Shown here piece by piece: positions 17,286-26,250 of a DNA stretch of 64,000 bases. Source of the DNA: Asanoa iriomotensis (lineage in GTDB: Bacteria; Actinomycetota; Actinomycetes; Mycobacteriales; Micromonosporaceae); assembly GCF_016862515.1 (NCBI RefSeq), contig NZ_BONC01000001.1, positions 124,001 through 188,000 on the forward strand, in the 5' to 3' direction. The translations under genes were made by a program, and so were the position numbers. The notes below the pieces were generated by a model. That model ran no database searches, was not told the origin of the DNA, and saw nothing but the letters and a program-made list of their open reading frames with translations. Within the stretch, counting starts at the first letter, position 1. Every line of letters starts with the position of its first letter.

Positions 17286-18961
17286 GCGTCCTCCTTCGAC
17301 TTCGAGCCGGCCACCGCGGTGCGGCGGATGTCGCGCAGCCGGTGCAGCACGTCGTTGCCGCCCCGGCCGAAGTGGTCGTGCAGCCGCCGGTACTCCTCGT
17401 ACAGCGCGTCGTAGGCGGTCGCACGCTTCTCGTCGGGCACGTAGACGGCCCGTTCGACCTTGCCCATCGCGGCCGCCGCGGCGTGCACGTCGGGGTAGGC
17501 GCCGGCCGCGACCGCCGCGTGGATGGCCGAGCCGAGCGCCGGACCCTGCTCCGACCCGATCACCGACAACGGGCGCCGGCAGACGTCCGCGTAGAGCTGC
17601 ATCAGGAACGCGTTGCGCAGCAGCCCACCGGCGACGACGAGCTCGGAGACCGGGACGCCGCTGCTCTCGAACGCCTCGACGATGGTCCGGGTGCCGAACG
17701 CGGTCGCCTCCAGCAGCGCGCGGTAGACGTCCTCGGCCCGGGTCGCCAGGGTGGCGCCGACCAGCACACCGGACAGCTCGTGGTCGACCAGCACGGACCG
17801 GTTGCCGCCGTGCCAGTCGAGCGCGACGAGCCCGTGCTCCCCCACCGCCTGGGCGGCGGCGAGCGAGGTCAGGTAGTCGTGGATCCCGACGCCCTCGGCG
17901 GCCGCCGCAGACACATAGGACGGTGGCACGAAGTTGTCGACGTGCCACGCGAAGATGTCGCCGACCCCGCTCTGCCCCGCCTCGTAGCCGTAGAGGCCCG
18001 GCACGATCCCGCCGTCGACGACGCCGCACATGCCGGGCACCTCGCCCAGCCGGTCGCTGTTCATCACGTGACAGGTCGAGGTGCCCATCACCATCAGCAT
18101 CTGACCGGGCTGCGTGGCCTGCGCGGCCGGCGCGGTGACGTGAGCGTCCACATTGCCCACACACACCGCGATGCCCTCGGGCAGCCCGGTCCACTCGGAC
18201 GCCGCGGCCGTCAGCCCACCGGCCAGAGCGCCGAGCTGACCGATCTCGTGCTCCAGCTTGTCGGTCACGAACGACGCGAACCCGGGGTTCAGCTCGGCGA
18301 GATAGGCCGGGGACGGATAGGCACCGTCCTGGTAGATCCCCTTGTAGCCGGCAGTGCAGGCGTTGCGCAGGTAGCGGCCGCAGAGCTGCCAGACGATCCA
18401 GTCGGCCGCCTCGACCCAGCGCTCCGTCGCGGCGTACACCTCGGGATCGTCCTCGAGCACCTGCAGCGCCTTGGCGAACTCCCACTCGCTGGAGATCCTG
18501 CCGCCGTAGCGCGCCAGCCACTTCTCGCCACGGGCGGCGGCCAGCGCGTTGATCCGGTCGGCGTGCGGCTGCGCGGAATGATGCTTCCAGAGCTTCGGGT
18601 ACGCGTGCGGCCGGTCCCGGAACGAGGGCAGCGCACACAACGGCGTGCCGTCCACAGTGGTCGGCAGCACCGTGCAGGCGGTGAAGTCGGTCCCGATGCC
18701 GATCACCTCGGCCGGGTCCACCCCGCTGGCCCGCACCGCCGCCGGCACCGCCGTGCGCAGCACCTCGACCCAGTCCGACGGCATCTGCAGCGCCCAGTCC
18801 GGCGGCAGCTTCGCACCGGTGGCCGGCAGCCGGTCCTCGACCACGGCGTGCTCGTAGGGGTGCACCGCGCTGGCCAGCTCCGCACCGTCGGACACCCGGA
18901 CGACCACCGCCCGGCCCGACAAGGTGCCGAAGTCGACCCCGACGACGTACGCGTTCGTCAT
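17282..18961 (-). CDS. araB: Ribulokinase
   Basis: The 559-residue FGGY kinase phosphorylates L-ribulose. It starts [20 protein letters not shown], the typical AraB N-terminus, and shows [26 protein letters not shown] and the C-terminal ATP-binding motif [14 protein letters not shown]. Start is ATG at 18961, 2 nt after the LacI stop. It overlaps araD by 4 nt. Length fits the family. Confidence 0.96.
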   Translation of the reverse strand: MTNAYVVGVDFGTLSGRAVVVRVSDGAELASAVHPYEHAVVEDRLPATGAKLPPDWALQMPSDWVEVLRTAVPAAVRASGVDPAEVIGIGTDFTACTVLPTTVDGTPLCALPSFRDRPHAYPKLWKHHSAQPHADRINALAAARGEKWLARYGGRISSEWEFAKALQVLEDDPEVYAATERWVEAADWIVWQLCGRYLRNACTAGYKGIYQDGAYPSPAYLAELNPGFASFVTDKLEHEIGQLGALAGGLTAAASEWTGLPEGIAVCVGNVDAHVTAPAAQATQPGQMLMVMGTSTCHVMNSDRLGEVPGMCGVVDGGIVPGLYGYEAGQSGVGDIFAWHVDNFVPPSYVSAAAAEGVGIHDYLTSLAAAQAVGEHGLVALDWHGGNRSVLVDHELSGVLVGATLATRAEDVYRALLEATAFGTRTIVEAFESSGVPVSELVVAGGLLRNAFLMQLYADVCRRPLSVIGSEQGPALGSAIHAAVAAGAYPDVHAAAAAMGKVERAVYVPDEKRATAYDALYEEYRRLHDHFGRGGNDVLHRLRDIRRTAVAGSKSKEDA

Positions 18962-18963
18962 GC

Positions 18964-20022
18964 TCACCCTTCCCCGCGGCCCCGACCGCGAGCCGGTGGC
19001 GCGGTCGTGGCCCGCACCAGCAACTGCGGCGCGACCGGTCGCGGCCGCGCCTCCTGTCCCGCCAGCAGCCCGAGCACGAGCTGCAGCCCGCGCCGCCCGA
19101 GCTCCGCGAAGTCCTGCCGGACCGTGGTCAGCGGCGGGATCGAGTACGGCGCCTCGGGCACGTTGTCGAACCCGACGACGCTGACGTCGTCCGGCACCCG
19201 CAGCCCCGCCTCGTGGAACGCGTTGAGCAGCCCGAAGGCCATCTGGTCGTTGGCGACGAACACGGCGGTCACCGACTCGCCGCCGCGCCGGCGGGCGACC
19301 AGCTCCCGGCCGGCGGCATGCCCGGAGGCCGGCCACCAGTCGCCGTGCAGCACCGACGGCACCGGCGCGCCGACCGACTCCAGCACCTCCCGCCAACTCC
19401 GCAGCCGGGCCGCCGCCTCGATCGAGCCCGCCGGCCCGGTCACGTGGTGCACGGTGCGGTGGCCGAGGTCGAGCAGGTGCCTGGTGGCCAGCGCGGCGCC
19501 GGCCTCCTGGTCGACCCAGACCGCCGGGTCGTGCCCCTCGGGCCCAGCCTGCACCCTGATCAGCGGCACCGGGGTCTGCACCTGGCGCAGCGCGCGCACG
19601 GCCTCGTCGTAGGTGCTCAGCGCGATGATCGCGTCGAGCGACTGGGTGGCCAGCCGGTCGATCGCCTCGGTCATCGTCCGCGCGCCGGTGTCGTCGAGCA
19701 CCGACACGGTCAGGAAGTAGCCGGCCTCCCGGGCCGCGCGCTCGAGCCCGAGCATGGTCTGCGCCGGCCCGTACTGGCTGCTGTTGGCGGTGACCAGGCC
19801 GATCGTCCGGGTCGACCCGGTGGCCAGGGCCCGGGCCGCGCCGTTGGGGCGGTAGCCGAGCTCCTCGATCGCCGCCAGGACCCGTGCCCGGGTGGCCACC
19901 GCCACGTTCGGATGGCGGTTGATCACCCGCGACACGGTCTGGTGTGACACGCCGGCGCGGGCGGCGACGTCCGACATGGCCAGCGGCCGGGCCGGCGCGG
20001 CGTCCGCGGAGGGTGTGTCCAT
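18964..20022 (-). CDS. LacI-family regulator of the arabinose operon
   Basis: The 352-residue protein has an N-terminal helix-turn-helix (AMSDVAARAGVSHQTVSRVI at about 15-34, hinge helix near 60) and a periplasmic-binding-like sugar domain with VFVANDQMAFGLL and VSVVGFDNVPEAPY. It lies inside the operon between permease and araB, so it should be autoregulated. The two TGTTAGCGCTAACA-type sites upstream of the first operon gene are its probable operators, with arabinose or a derivative as inducer. Start ATG 20022, chosen because the protein then begins shortly before the DNA-binding domain. Confidence 0.92.
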   Translation of the reverse strand: MDTPSADAAPARPLAMSDVAARAGVSHQTVSRVINRHPNVAVATRARVLAAIEELGYRPNGAARALATGSTRTIGLVTANSSQYGPAQTMLGLERAAREAGYFLTVSVLDDTGARTMTEAIDRLATQSLDAIIALSTYDEAVRALRQVQTPVPLIRVQAGPEGHDPAVWVDQEAGAALATRHLLDLGHRTVHHVTGPAGSIEAAARLRSWREVLESVGAPVPSVLHGDWWPASGHAAGRELVARRRGGESVTAVFVANDQMAFGLLNAFHEAGLRVPDDVSVVGFDNVPEAPYSIPPLTTVRQDFAELGRRGLQLVLGLLAGQEARPRPVAPQLLVRATTAPPARGRGRGEG

Positions 20023-20045
20023 GGTTCCTGTTCCGGGGCGCCGCG

Positions 20046-21287
20046 TCAGCGGTTGGCGCCGACGCGGCGCTTGTTGTAGATGTCGAACGCGACGGCGAAC
20101 AGCAGCACGAGGCCCTTGATCACCGACTGCACGGACTGGTCGATGCCCATGAGCTGCATGCCGTTGCTCATCACGGCCATGATCAGGCCACCGACCATCG
20201 CGCCGACCACGGTGCCGACGCCGCCCGCGACGGCCGCGCCGCCGATGAAGGCCGCCGCGATCGCGTCGAGCTCGAACATGTTGCCGGCCGCCGGTTGCGC
20301 GCCGTTGGACCGCGACGAGTAGATGACGCCCGCGACACCGGCCAGGAAGCCCATGTTGACGAACATCCAGAAGTTGACCGACTTGACCTTGACGCCGGAG
20401 AGCTGGGCGGCGCTGAGGTTGCCGCCGATCGCGTAGACCTGGCGGCCGAACACTGTCCGGCGGGTGACCAGCCCGTACACGATGACCAGGATGGCCAGGA
20501 TGATCAGCACGATCGGCAGGCCGCGGGCGTGCGCGAGCTGCCAGGCGAAGTACATGATCACCGCGCCGATCAGCAGGATCCGCAGCACGAACAGCGGGAA
20601 CGACTCGACCGACTGCTGGTAGCCGATCCGGGCGGCCCGGGTGCGGTAGCCGCTGACCGCGATGCCGGCCACCGCGACCGCGCCGATGATCAGCGTGAAG
20701 GCGTCGTAGCCCTGCCCGCCGAGCAGGCCGTTGAGGAACCCGTTGGCGACCTTCTGGTATTCGGCCGGGAACGGCGAGAGCGAGATGTTGTCGAGCACCT
20801 GCAGCGTCAGGCCGCGGAAGAGCAGCATGCCGGCCAGCGTCACGATGAACGCGGGCATGCCGATGTACGCGACCCAGAAGCCGTGCCAGGCACCGACCGC
20901 GAGGCCCACCGCGATCGCCGCGACCACGCCGACCCACCAGGGCAGGCCCTGCTGGATCACCAGCACCGCGGAGACCGCGCCGGTCAGCGCCACCACCGAG
21001 CCGACGGACAGGTCGATGTGGCCACCGATGATCAGGATGACCATGCCGATCGCAAGGACCAGGATGTACGAGTACTGCAGCACGATGTTCGTGATGTTGC
21101 CCGGGCTCAGCGAGACGCCGTCGGTGAGGATCGCGAACAGCGCCACGATAACGACGAACGCGACGTAGATGCCGCTCTGTCGCAGGTTGCGCATGATCAG
21201 CGTACGCGGGTCGCTGGTGCCCGTGGTCAACGCAGCGGCCGGGGAGCCCCCGGACTCCCGCGTCTGCGGGGGTTTGGTGCTGGTCAT
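20046..21287 (-). CDS. Sugar ABC transporter permease (GguB/MmsB/XylH type)
   Basis: The 413-residue membrane protein has a soluble 30-residue N-terminus and about 10-12 membrane helices. Family motifs include [37 protein letters not shown] and the late loop [23 protein letters not shown]. It forms the channel with the ATPase encoded just upstream (4-nt overlap) and the lipoprotein encoded first in the operon. Length above 400 residues is typical of the multiple-monosaccharide subfamily rather than RbsC. Substrate probably L-arabinose, by context. Confidence 0.92.
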   Translation of the reverse strand: MTSTKPPQTRESGGSPAAALTTGTSDPRTLIMRNLRQSGIYVAFVVIVALFAILTDGVSLSPGNITNIVLQYSYILVLAIGMVILIIGGHIDLSVGSVVALTGAVSAVLVIQQGLPWWVGVVAAIAVGLAVGAWHGFWVAYIGMPAFIVTLAGMLLFRGLTLQVLDNISLSPFPAEYQKVANGFLNGLLGGQGYDAFTLIIGAVAVAGIAVSGYRTRAARIGYQQSVESFPLFVLRILLIGAVIMYFAWQLAHARGLPIVLIILAILVIVYGLVTRRTVFGRQVYAIGGNLSAAQLSGVKVKSVNFWMFVNMGFLAGVAGVIYSSRSNGAQPAAGNMFELDAIAAAFIGGAAVAGGVGTVVGAMVGGLIMAVMSNGMQLMGIDQSVQSVIKGLVLLFAVAFDIYNKRRVGANR

Positions 21288-22822
21288 CCGGCGAGCTCCT
21301 TCTCCTTGGTCATGAGCGCCATGAGGTTCTCCTGTGTGGCCTCGCGCACCGGGACTTCACCGGTGATGCGGCCGGCCGAGAGGGTGTAGACGCGGTCGCA
21401 CATGCCGAGCAGCTCGGGCAGCTCCGACGAGATGACGATGACCGCCTTGCCCTGCGCGACGAGCTTGTTGATGATCGTGTAGATCTCGTACTTGGCGCCG
21501 ACGTCGATGCCGCGCGTCGGCTCGTCGAGGATCAGCACGTCGGGGTCGGTGAACAGCCACTTCGACAGCACGACCTTCTGCTGGTTGCCGCCGGAGAGCG
21601 TGCCGACGGTGGCCATCACGGTCGAGGTCTTGATGTTCATGTCGCGCCGGCTCTGCTCCGCGACCTTGATCTCCTCGTTGCCGTTGACCCAGCCGCCCCG
21701 GGACAGCTTGCGCAGGGCGGCCGAGGAGATGTTGCGGCAGACGTCGGCGATCAGGTTGAGGCCGTAGCGCTTGCGGTCCTCGGTGGCGTACGCGATGCCG
21801 TTGTTGATCGCTTCGGCGACCGTGCGGGCGCGTACCTCCTTGCCGTGCATGAAGATCCTGCCGGAGATGTCGCGACCGTAGGAGCGGCCGAACACGCTCA
21901 TCGCGAGCTCGGTGCGGCCGGCGCCCATCAGGCCGGCGATGCCGACCACCTCGCCCGCGCGCACGTTGAGGCTGGCACCGTCGACGACCTTGCGGTCCTG
22001 GGTCGGGTGCCAGGCGGTCCAGTCCTCGATCCGGAAGACTTCCTCGCCGGGCGCGGACTCGCGGTCCGGGTAGAAGCTGTCGATGTCGCGGCCGACCATG
22101 CCGCGGATGATCCGGGCCTGCGTCGAGTCCGCCGCGCTCATGTCGAGCGTCTCGACCGTGCGGCCGTCGCGGATGACCGTGGTCGAGTCGGCGATCGCGG
22201 TGATCTCGTTGAGCTTGTGCGAGATCATGATGCAGGTGATGCCCCGGTCGCGCAGGCGCCGGAGCAGGTCGAGCAGGTGCGCCGAGTCGACGTCGTTGAG
22301 CGCGGCCGTCGGCTCGTCCAGGATCAGTAGCTTGACCTCTTTGGACAGTGCCTTGGCGATCTCGACGAGCTGCTGCTTGCCGATGCCGAGCTGGATCACC
22401 GGGGAGGTCGGGTTCTCAGCGAGGCCGACCTCGGCGAGCAGCTTGGTCGCCTCGGCGTTGGTGCGGTTCCAGTCGATCAGGCCGCCGGCGCCGCGCACCT
22501 CGTTGCCGAGGAAGATGTTCTCGGCGATCGAGAGGAAGGGCACCAGCGCCAGCTCCTGGTGGATGATGACGATGCCCTGGGACTCGCTGTCGCGGATGCC
22601 GTTGAAGTGCACCGGCTTCCCGTCCAACACGATCTCGCCCGTGTACGAGCCGGTCGGGTAGACCCCGGAGAGCACCTTCATCAGCGTGGACTTGCCCGCG
22701 CCGTTCTCACCGCAGATCGCGTGGATCTCCCCGCGCCGGACGGCGATCGACACGTTCTCGAGCGCCTTCACACCGGGGAAGGTCTTGGTGATGTCGCGCA
22801 TCTCCAGCAGCACGTCGGCCAT
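21284..22822 (-). CDS. Sugar ABC transporter ATPase, two nucleotide-binding domains (GguA/MmsA type)
   Basis: The 512-residue protein carries two ABC domains. The first has Walker [10 protein letters not shown] (about 38-46), signature [13 protein letters not shown] and Walker [12 protein letters not shown]. The second has a degenerate Walker A region ([13 protein letters not shown]), signature [15 protein letters not shown] and Walker [13 protein letters not shown]. This is the RbsA/MglA layout. It is separated from the binding-protein gene by 72 nt that contain a perfect 19-bp hairpin. Confidence 0.94.
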   Translation of the reverse strand: MADVLLEMRDITKTFPGVKALENVSIAVRRGEIHAICGENGAGKSTLMKVLSGVYPTGSYTGEIVLDGKPVHFNGIRDSESQGIVIIHQELALVPFLSIAENIFLGNEVRGAGGLIDWNRTNAEATKLLAEVGLAENPTSPVIQLGIGKQQLVEIAKALSKEVKLLILDEPTAALNDVDSAHLLDLLRRLRDRGITCIMISHKLNEITAIADSTTVIRDGRTVETLDMSAADSTQARIIRGMVGRDIDSFYPDRESAPGEEVFRIEDWTAWHPTQDRKVVDGASLNVRAGEVVGIAGLMGAGRTELAMSVFGRSYGRDISGRIFMHGKEVRARTVAEAINNGIAYATEDRKRYGLNLIADVCRNISSAALRKLSRGGWVNGNEEIKVAEQSRRDMNIKTSTVMATVGTLSGGNQQKVVLSKWLFTDPDVLILDEPTRGIDVGAKYEIYTIINKLVAQGKAVIVISSELPELLGMCDRVYTLSAGRITGEVPVREATQENLMALMTKEKELAG

Positions 22823-22848
22823 CCGTCCTCCTTCTGCGTGCGTGCGGG

Positions 22849-22889
22849 CGGCAGGCCCGGTGACCCGTCGCGGGTCACCGGGCCTGCCG
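22849..22889 (-). terminator. Perfect 19-bp hairpin inside the arabinose operon
   Basis: Bases 22849-22867 pair without mismatch with 22871-22889 around a TCG loop. The hairpin begins 5 nt after the stop of the sugar-binding protein gene and ends 27 nt before the ATPase start codon. Such structures between the first and second genes of sugar ABC operons typically block 3' exonucleases or terminate part of the transcripts, raising binding protein over membrane components. Confidence 0.8.
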
Positions 22890-22894
22890 GTCGG

Positions 22895-24025
22895 TCACTT
22901 GGCCTGGCCGGCCTTGACCTCGTCGGCCGTCCAGTAGCCTGAATCGATCAGCGACTTCTGGATGTCGTCCTTGTAGACGGTCTCGACCGGCAGAAGGTAC
23001 GACGGGACGACCTTGACACCGTTGTCGTACGTCTTGGTGTCGTTGGCCTCCGGCGTCTGCTTCTTCAGGAACGCCTCCGCGGCCTTGACGGCCTGGTCGG
23101 CCAGCAGCCGGGTGTCCTTGAAGATGGTCGAGCTCTGCACGCCGTCGTTGATCAGCTTGACGGAGGCGATCTCGGCGTCCTGACCCGTCACCACGGGCAT
23201 CTTGCCGCTGTAGCCGGCGTTCTGCAGCGCGGTGATGATGCCGCGGGAGAGGCCGTCGTAGGGCGAGAGCACGCCGGCCACCTTGGCGCCGTCGTTGTAG
23301 CTGGAGGTCAGCAGGTCTTCCATCCGCTTCTGGGCGGTCTCCTGCTGCCAGCGCAGGGTCGCCGCCTGCTCGATGGCGGTCTGCTTCGACTTCACGACGA
23401 GCGTGCCGTTGTCGATCTGCGGCTTGAGGGTGTCCATCGCGCCGTCGAAGAAGAAGTGCGCGTTGTTGTCGTCGAGCGAACCGGCGAACAGCTCGATGTT
23501 GAACGGCCCCTTGGCCGTGCCCGGCGAACCGTCCTTGTTGAGGACGCCGAGACCCACCAGCAGCGCCGTCGCCTGCGCGACGCCGACCTTGTAGTTGTCG
23601 AAGCTGACGTAGAAGTCGACGTTCTTGCTGTCGCGGATCAGCCGGTCGTAGGAGATGACCGGGATCTTCTTGTCGGCGGCGGCCTGGAGCTGGCTGGACA
23701 GCGCGGTGCCGTCGATGGCCGCGATGATCAGAACGTTGGCGCCCTGCGTGATCATCTGGTCGACCTGTTGCGACTGGGTCGGGATGTCGTCGTTGGCGTA
23801 CTGCAGGTCGACCTTGTAGCCCTTGGCCTCCAGCTTCTCCTTGACGGAGTTGCCGTCGGCGATCCAGCGCTCCGAGGTCTGGGTCGGCATCGAGACGCCG
23901 ATCTTCAGCTCGGACGGTGCCTGCGCGGCGGTGTCGGTGCCGCTGCCGGCGCCCTCACCGCTGCAGGCCGCCATGCTCAGCGCCAGAGCCGCGGCGCCCA
24001 GAGCGGCCAGAATTCGTCTGTTCAC
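22895..24025 (-). CDS. Sugar-binding lipoprotein of ABC transporter (ChvE-like)
   Basis: The 376-residue product has a lipoprotein signal peptide with a lipobox-like LSMAAC (Cys at residue 21), then a periplasmic-binding-protein fold: KIGVSMPTQTSERWIADGNS, ANVLIIAAIDGTALSSQL, PVISYDRLIRDSKNVDFYVS and PVVTGQDAEIASVKLI. These match the ChvE/multiple-monosaccharide-binding group. Start is GTG at 24025 with GGAGG upstream; an ATG 30 nt upstream has no ribosome site. First gene of the arabinose operon, whose promoter overlaps a LacI operator. Likely ligand L-arabinose, perhaps other pentoses or galactose. Confidence 0.92.
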   Translation of the reverse strand: MNRRILAALGAAALALSMAACSGEGAGSGTDTAAQAPSELKIGVSMPTQTSERWIADGNSVKEKLEAKGYKVDLQYANDDIPTQSQQVDQMITQGANVLIIAAIDGTALSSQLQAAADKKIPVISYDRLIRDSKNVDFYVSFDNYKVGVAQATALLVGLGVLNKDGSPGTAKGPFNIELFAGSLDDNNAHFFFDGAMDTLKPQIDNGTLVVKSKQTAIEQAATLRWQQETAQKRMEDLLTSSYNDGAKVAGVLSPYDGLSRGIITALQNAGYSGKMPVVTGQDAEIASVKLINDGVQSSTIFKDTRLLADQAVKAAEAFLKKQTPEANDTKTYDNGVKVVPSYLLPVETVYKDDIQKSLIDSGYWTADEVKAGQAK

Positions 24026-24084
24026 AAGCTGTCCCCCCTCCGGGGTTGGTGCCATCAACGTTCCGCGGATTACAACGTCGGCCA

Positions 24085-24112
24085 GTGTTAGCGCTAACAA
24101 CTGGAGCGTCAA
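24085..24112 (-). promoter_or_regulatory. Arabinose operon promoter overlapped by LacI operator
   Basis: On the minus strand TTGACG (24112-24107) and TAACAC (24090-24085) are spaced by 16 bp. The palindrome TGTTAGCGCTAACA (24086-24099) fills the end of the spacer and the -10 box, so a bound LacI-type repressor would block RNA polymerase. Confidence 0.8.
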
Positions 24113-24197
24113 GCCTTCGTGGGGAAATCCAGCGGTCACGGTCTCGTAACAAGGCGACGGTTGAAGGCCCGCGCTGACGGGCGAGTGTCGCAAATGG

Positions 24198-24211
24198 TGT
24201 GAGCGCTAACA
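24198..24211. promoter_or_regulatory. Second LacI-type operator
   Basis: TGTGAGCGCTAACA differs from the first operator by one base. It lies 112 bp upstream, a distance that would allow DNA looping by a tetrameric repressor or separate control of the rightward direction. Confidence 0.7.
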
Positions 24212-24245
24212 GCTCGAACACCCGGCGAACACCTAGAGTGACACC

Positions 24246-24557
24246 ATGCTCGATGCGTTGGTACGCCGGTTCGTCGCCGCCGGCGCGGTAGGAGCGATCG
24301 CGGCGCGCCGCCATGGTGACACGGGCGAATCAGCCACATTCGGGCGGGCCGGCGCCCGGCGAGAGGCAGGCCCGCCCGATGCGGACGGACATTTCCGAAT
24401 TGGCAACGCGACCACGGTCTTTACCGGCACCCTGGTCCTCCACCTTCTGCCCTCCCGAGGGCCGCCCGCGGCGGACGACCATCGCATCACGCTGCGTCAT
24501 CCACCCACCCACCACAGCGGCCTCGATACAGTCCGGAACATTTGTCGAAACCGATAG
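24246..24557 (+). pseudogene. Remnant of a serine hydrolase (beta-lactamase/DD-peptidase class)
   Basis: A 103-residue frame begins at 24246. It keeps the family layout: ALVRRFVAAGAVGAIAARRH, then HFRIGNATTVFTGTLVLHLL where active homologues have a RIGSVTKxFTA motif, then ITLRHPPTHHSGL where homologues have ITVRQLLNHTSGL. The catalytic Ser and Lys of the SxxK motif are replaced (Ala-Thr-Thr-Val), the segment before ITLR is shortened, and the remaining 250 or so residues are missing. It is therefore a decayed gene, not a working enzyme. Confidence 0.65.
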
Positions 24558-24574
24558 AACTTCTCTCTGGACGA

Positions 24575-24604
24575 TTGAAAGTTCTGAATAGTCACGCCTA
24601 TCTT
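24575..24604 (+). promoter_or_regulatory. Promoter of the secreted hydrolase gene, nearly leaderless
   Basis: TTGAAA (24575-24580) and TATCTT (24599-24604) are spaced by 18 bp, and the ATG follows 5 nt later at 24610 with no ribosome site. The transcript probably begins at or next to the start codon. Confidence 0.55.
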
Positions 24605-24609
24605 CTGGT

Positions 24610-26232
24610 ATGCGAACCCATTCCCTCGCAGTTCTTGCGTTGATTGCCGGATTTGTCGTGGCGGCTCCCGCACCCGCTTCCGCCGCTGTCGTGGCCGACC
24701 CCGTCGTCTCGGGGCCGGTCGCGGCCACCACTCCCGTCGGCGACCCCGGCCACGGCTATCCCTTCCTCGCCACCGACGTCGATCTGGCCGCGGCCGGCTA
24801 CGTCGAGGAGGAGTTCCTGATCAGTGGCTCGGCCACCCGCTACGCCACGAGCGGCACCGCCACGGCGACCGCGGTGAGCACCGGGCACCCGTACACGACG
24901 AGGATCGTGGTCCGTCGCCCCGTCGCGGCCAAGGCGTTCAACGGCGTCGTGGTCGCCGAGTGGTACAACGTCAGCAACCAGTGGGACCAGGAGGTCGACT
25001 GGTTCCAGTCGCACGAGCACTTCCTGCGCGCGGGCTACGCGTGGGTGGGTGTCTCCGCGCAGCGGGCCGGCGTGCACTCCGCGACGGGGCTCAAGGCGTG
25101 GAGCCCGCAGCGGTACGGCGCGCTCGACGTCACCGCCGGCGGCACGATCAACGACGACTCCCTGTCGTACGACATCTTCAGCCAGGCCGTCCAGGCTGTG
25201 CGCGCGCCCGCGGCCGTCGACCCGCTCGGCACGCTGCCCGCGCCGTCGATGGTGATCGCCACCGGTCACTCGCAGTCGGCCGGGCGGCTGGCCAACTACT
25301 ACAACGGCGTCCAGCCGCTGGCCGGCGTCGTCGACGCGGTCGTGCTGCACGGCGGCGGCGGTGTGCTGCGGACCGACCTCGCGACCAAGGTGTTCCGGAT
25401 CAACTCCGAGGGCGACGTGGCGAGCGGGATCCTCTCGGCCGCGGCGCGCGCCCAGGCCGACTCGCCGGTGCTGCGGGCGTGGGAGGTGGCCGGCGCGTCG
25501 CACGGCGACTGGAAGCTGATCACGGACTACGGGCCGCTGCGGAAGCGGGACATCGGCACCTATCCCGGCGGGTACCCGGGCGAGCCGCAGACCTGTGCGC
25601 TGCCGTCGCTGTCGCGGGTGCCGCAGCACATGGTGCAGAACGCGGTGTACGACCACACGGTGGCGTGGGTGTCGCGGGGCACGCCGCCGCCCTCGGCTCC
25701 GAAGATCACCATGTCGGGCACCGCGGTCGCCCGGGACGAGCTGGGGCTCTCGCTCGGCGGCATCCGGCTGGCGCAGCACGAGGTGCCGGTGCGGGTCAAC
25801 AGCGGCAGCAACACCGGGCCCGGCTTCTGCTTCCTCGACGGCAGCTCGCTGCCGCTGACCGACGCGCAACTCTCGGTGCTCTACCCGACCATCTGGTCCT
25901 ATGTGGAGCCCTCGGTGGCCGCGACCGCGGCGGCCGTGCGCGCCGGGTTCGTGCCGCGCACGGTGAGCCGGGATCCCGCCTGGTACTCCGACATCCGCTA
26001 CCTCATCGAGGAGTACGCGGCGGCGGACCGCATCGACCAGCAGGTCGCCGACGACCTGACCGCTCGGCTCGCGCGGGCCGAGCAGCACGGTGTGGCGGGA
26101 CGGGACTTCGCGGCCATCGCGCAGCTCCTGCAGGTCTCGCTGCATGCCACCCTGCGGGTGTCCGACTCCGGTGCGCGGGCCGGGGTGCTGCGGGCGACAT
26201 CGGCGCTGAGCGGGGTCCTCGCACTGACATAA
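24610..26232 (+). CDS. Secreted alpha/beta hydrolase-domain protein with C-terminal FIMAH-like region
   Basis: The 540-residue protein has a Sec signal peptide (MRTHSLAVLALIAGFVVAAP, cleavage near ASA-AV about residue 26). The main part resembles the large alpha/beta hydrolase-domain family (PF20091 type): GVVVAEWYNVSNQWDQEVDW, VGVSAQRAGV and the nucleophile elbow ATGHSQSAGRLANYYN. A His-containing segment (EVAGASHGDW) comes later. The last 80 residues (YAAADRIDQQVADDLTARLA) resemble the helical FIMAH domain found at the end of secreted hydrolases. Substrate unknown; an extracellular esterase is likely. Confidence 0.82.
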   Translation: MRTHSLAVLALIAGFVVAAPAPASAAVVADPVVSGPVAATTPVGDPGHGYPFLATDVDLAAAGYVEEEFLISGSATRYATSGTATATAVSTGHPYTTRIVVRRPVAAKAFNGVVVAEWYNVSNQWDQEVDWFQSHEHFLRAGYAWVGVSAQRAGVHSATGLKAWSPQRYGALDVTAGGTINDDSLSYDIFSQAVQAVRAPAAVDPLGTLPAPSMVIATGHSQSAGRLANYYNGVQPLAGVVDAVVLHGGGGVLRTDLATKVFRINSEGDVASGILSAAARAQADSPVLRAWEVAGASHGDWKLITDYGPLRKRDIGTYPGGYPGEPQTCALPSLSRVPQHMVQNAVYDHTVAWVSRGTPPPSAPKITMSGTAVARDELGLSLGGIRLAQHEVPVRVNSGSNTGPGFCFLDGSSLPLTDAQLSVLYPTIWSYVEPSVAATAAAVRAGFVPRTVSRDPAWYSDIRYLIEEYAAADRIDQQVADDLTARLARAEQHGVAGRDFAAIAQLLQVSLHATLRVSDSGARAGVLRATSALSGVLALT

Positions 26233-26250
26233 GGCGTAAAATCCAACAAT

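Noticed and set aside
24025-24055. ATG at 24055 as start of the sugar-binding protein
   Set aside because: It has no ribosome site, while GTG at 24025 has GGAGG at a suitable distance and gives a normal signal peptide.
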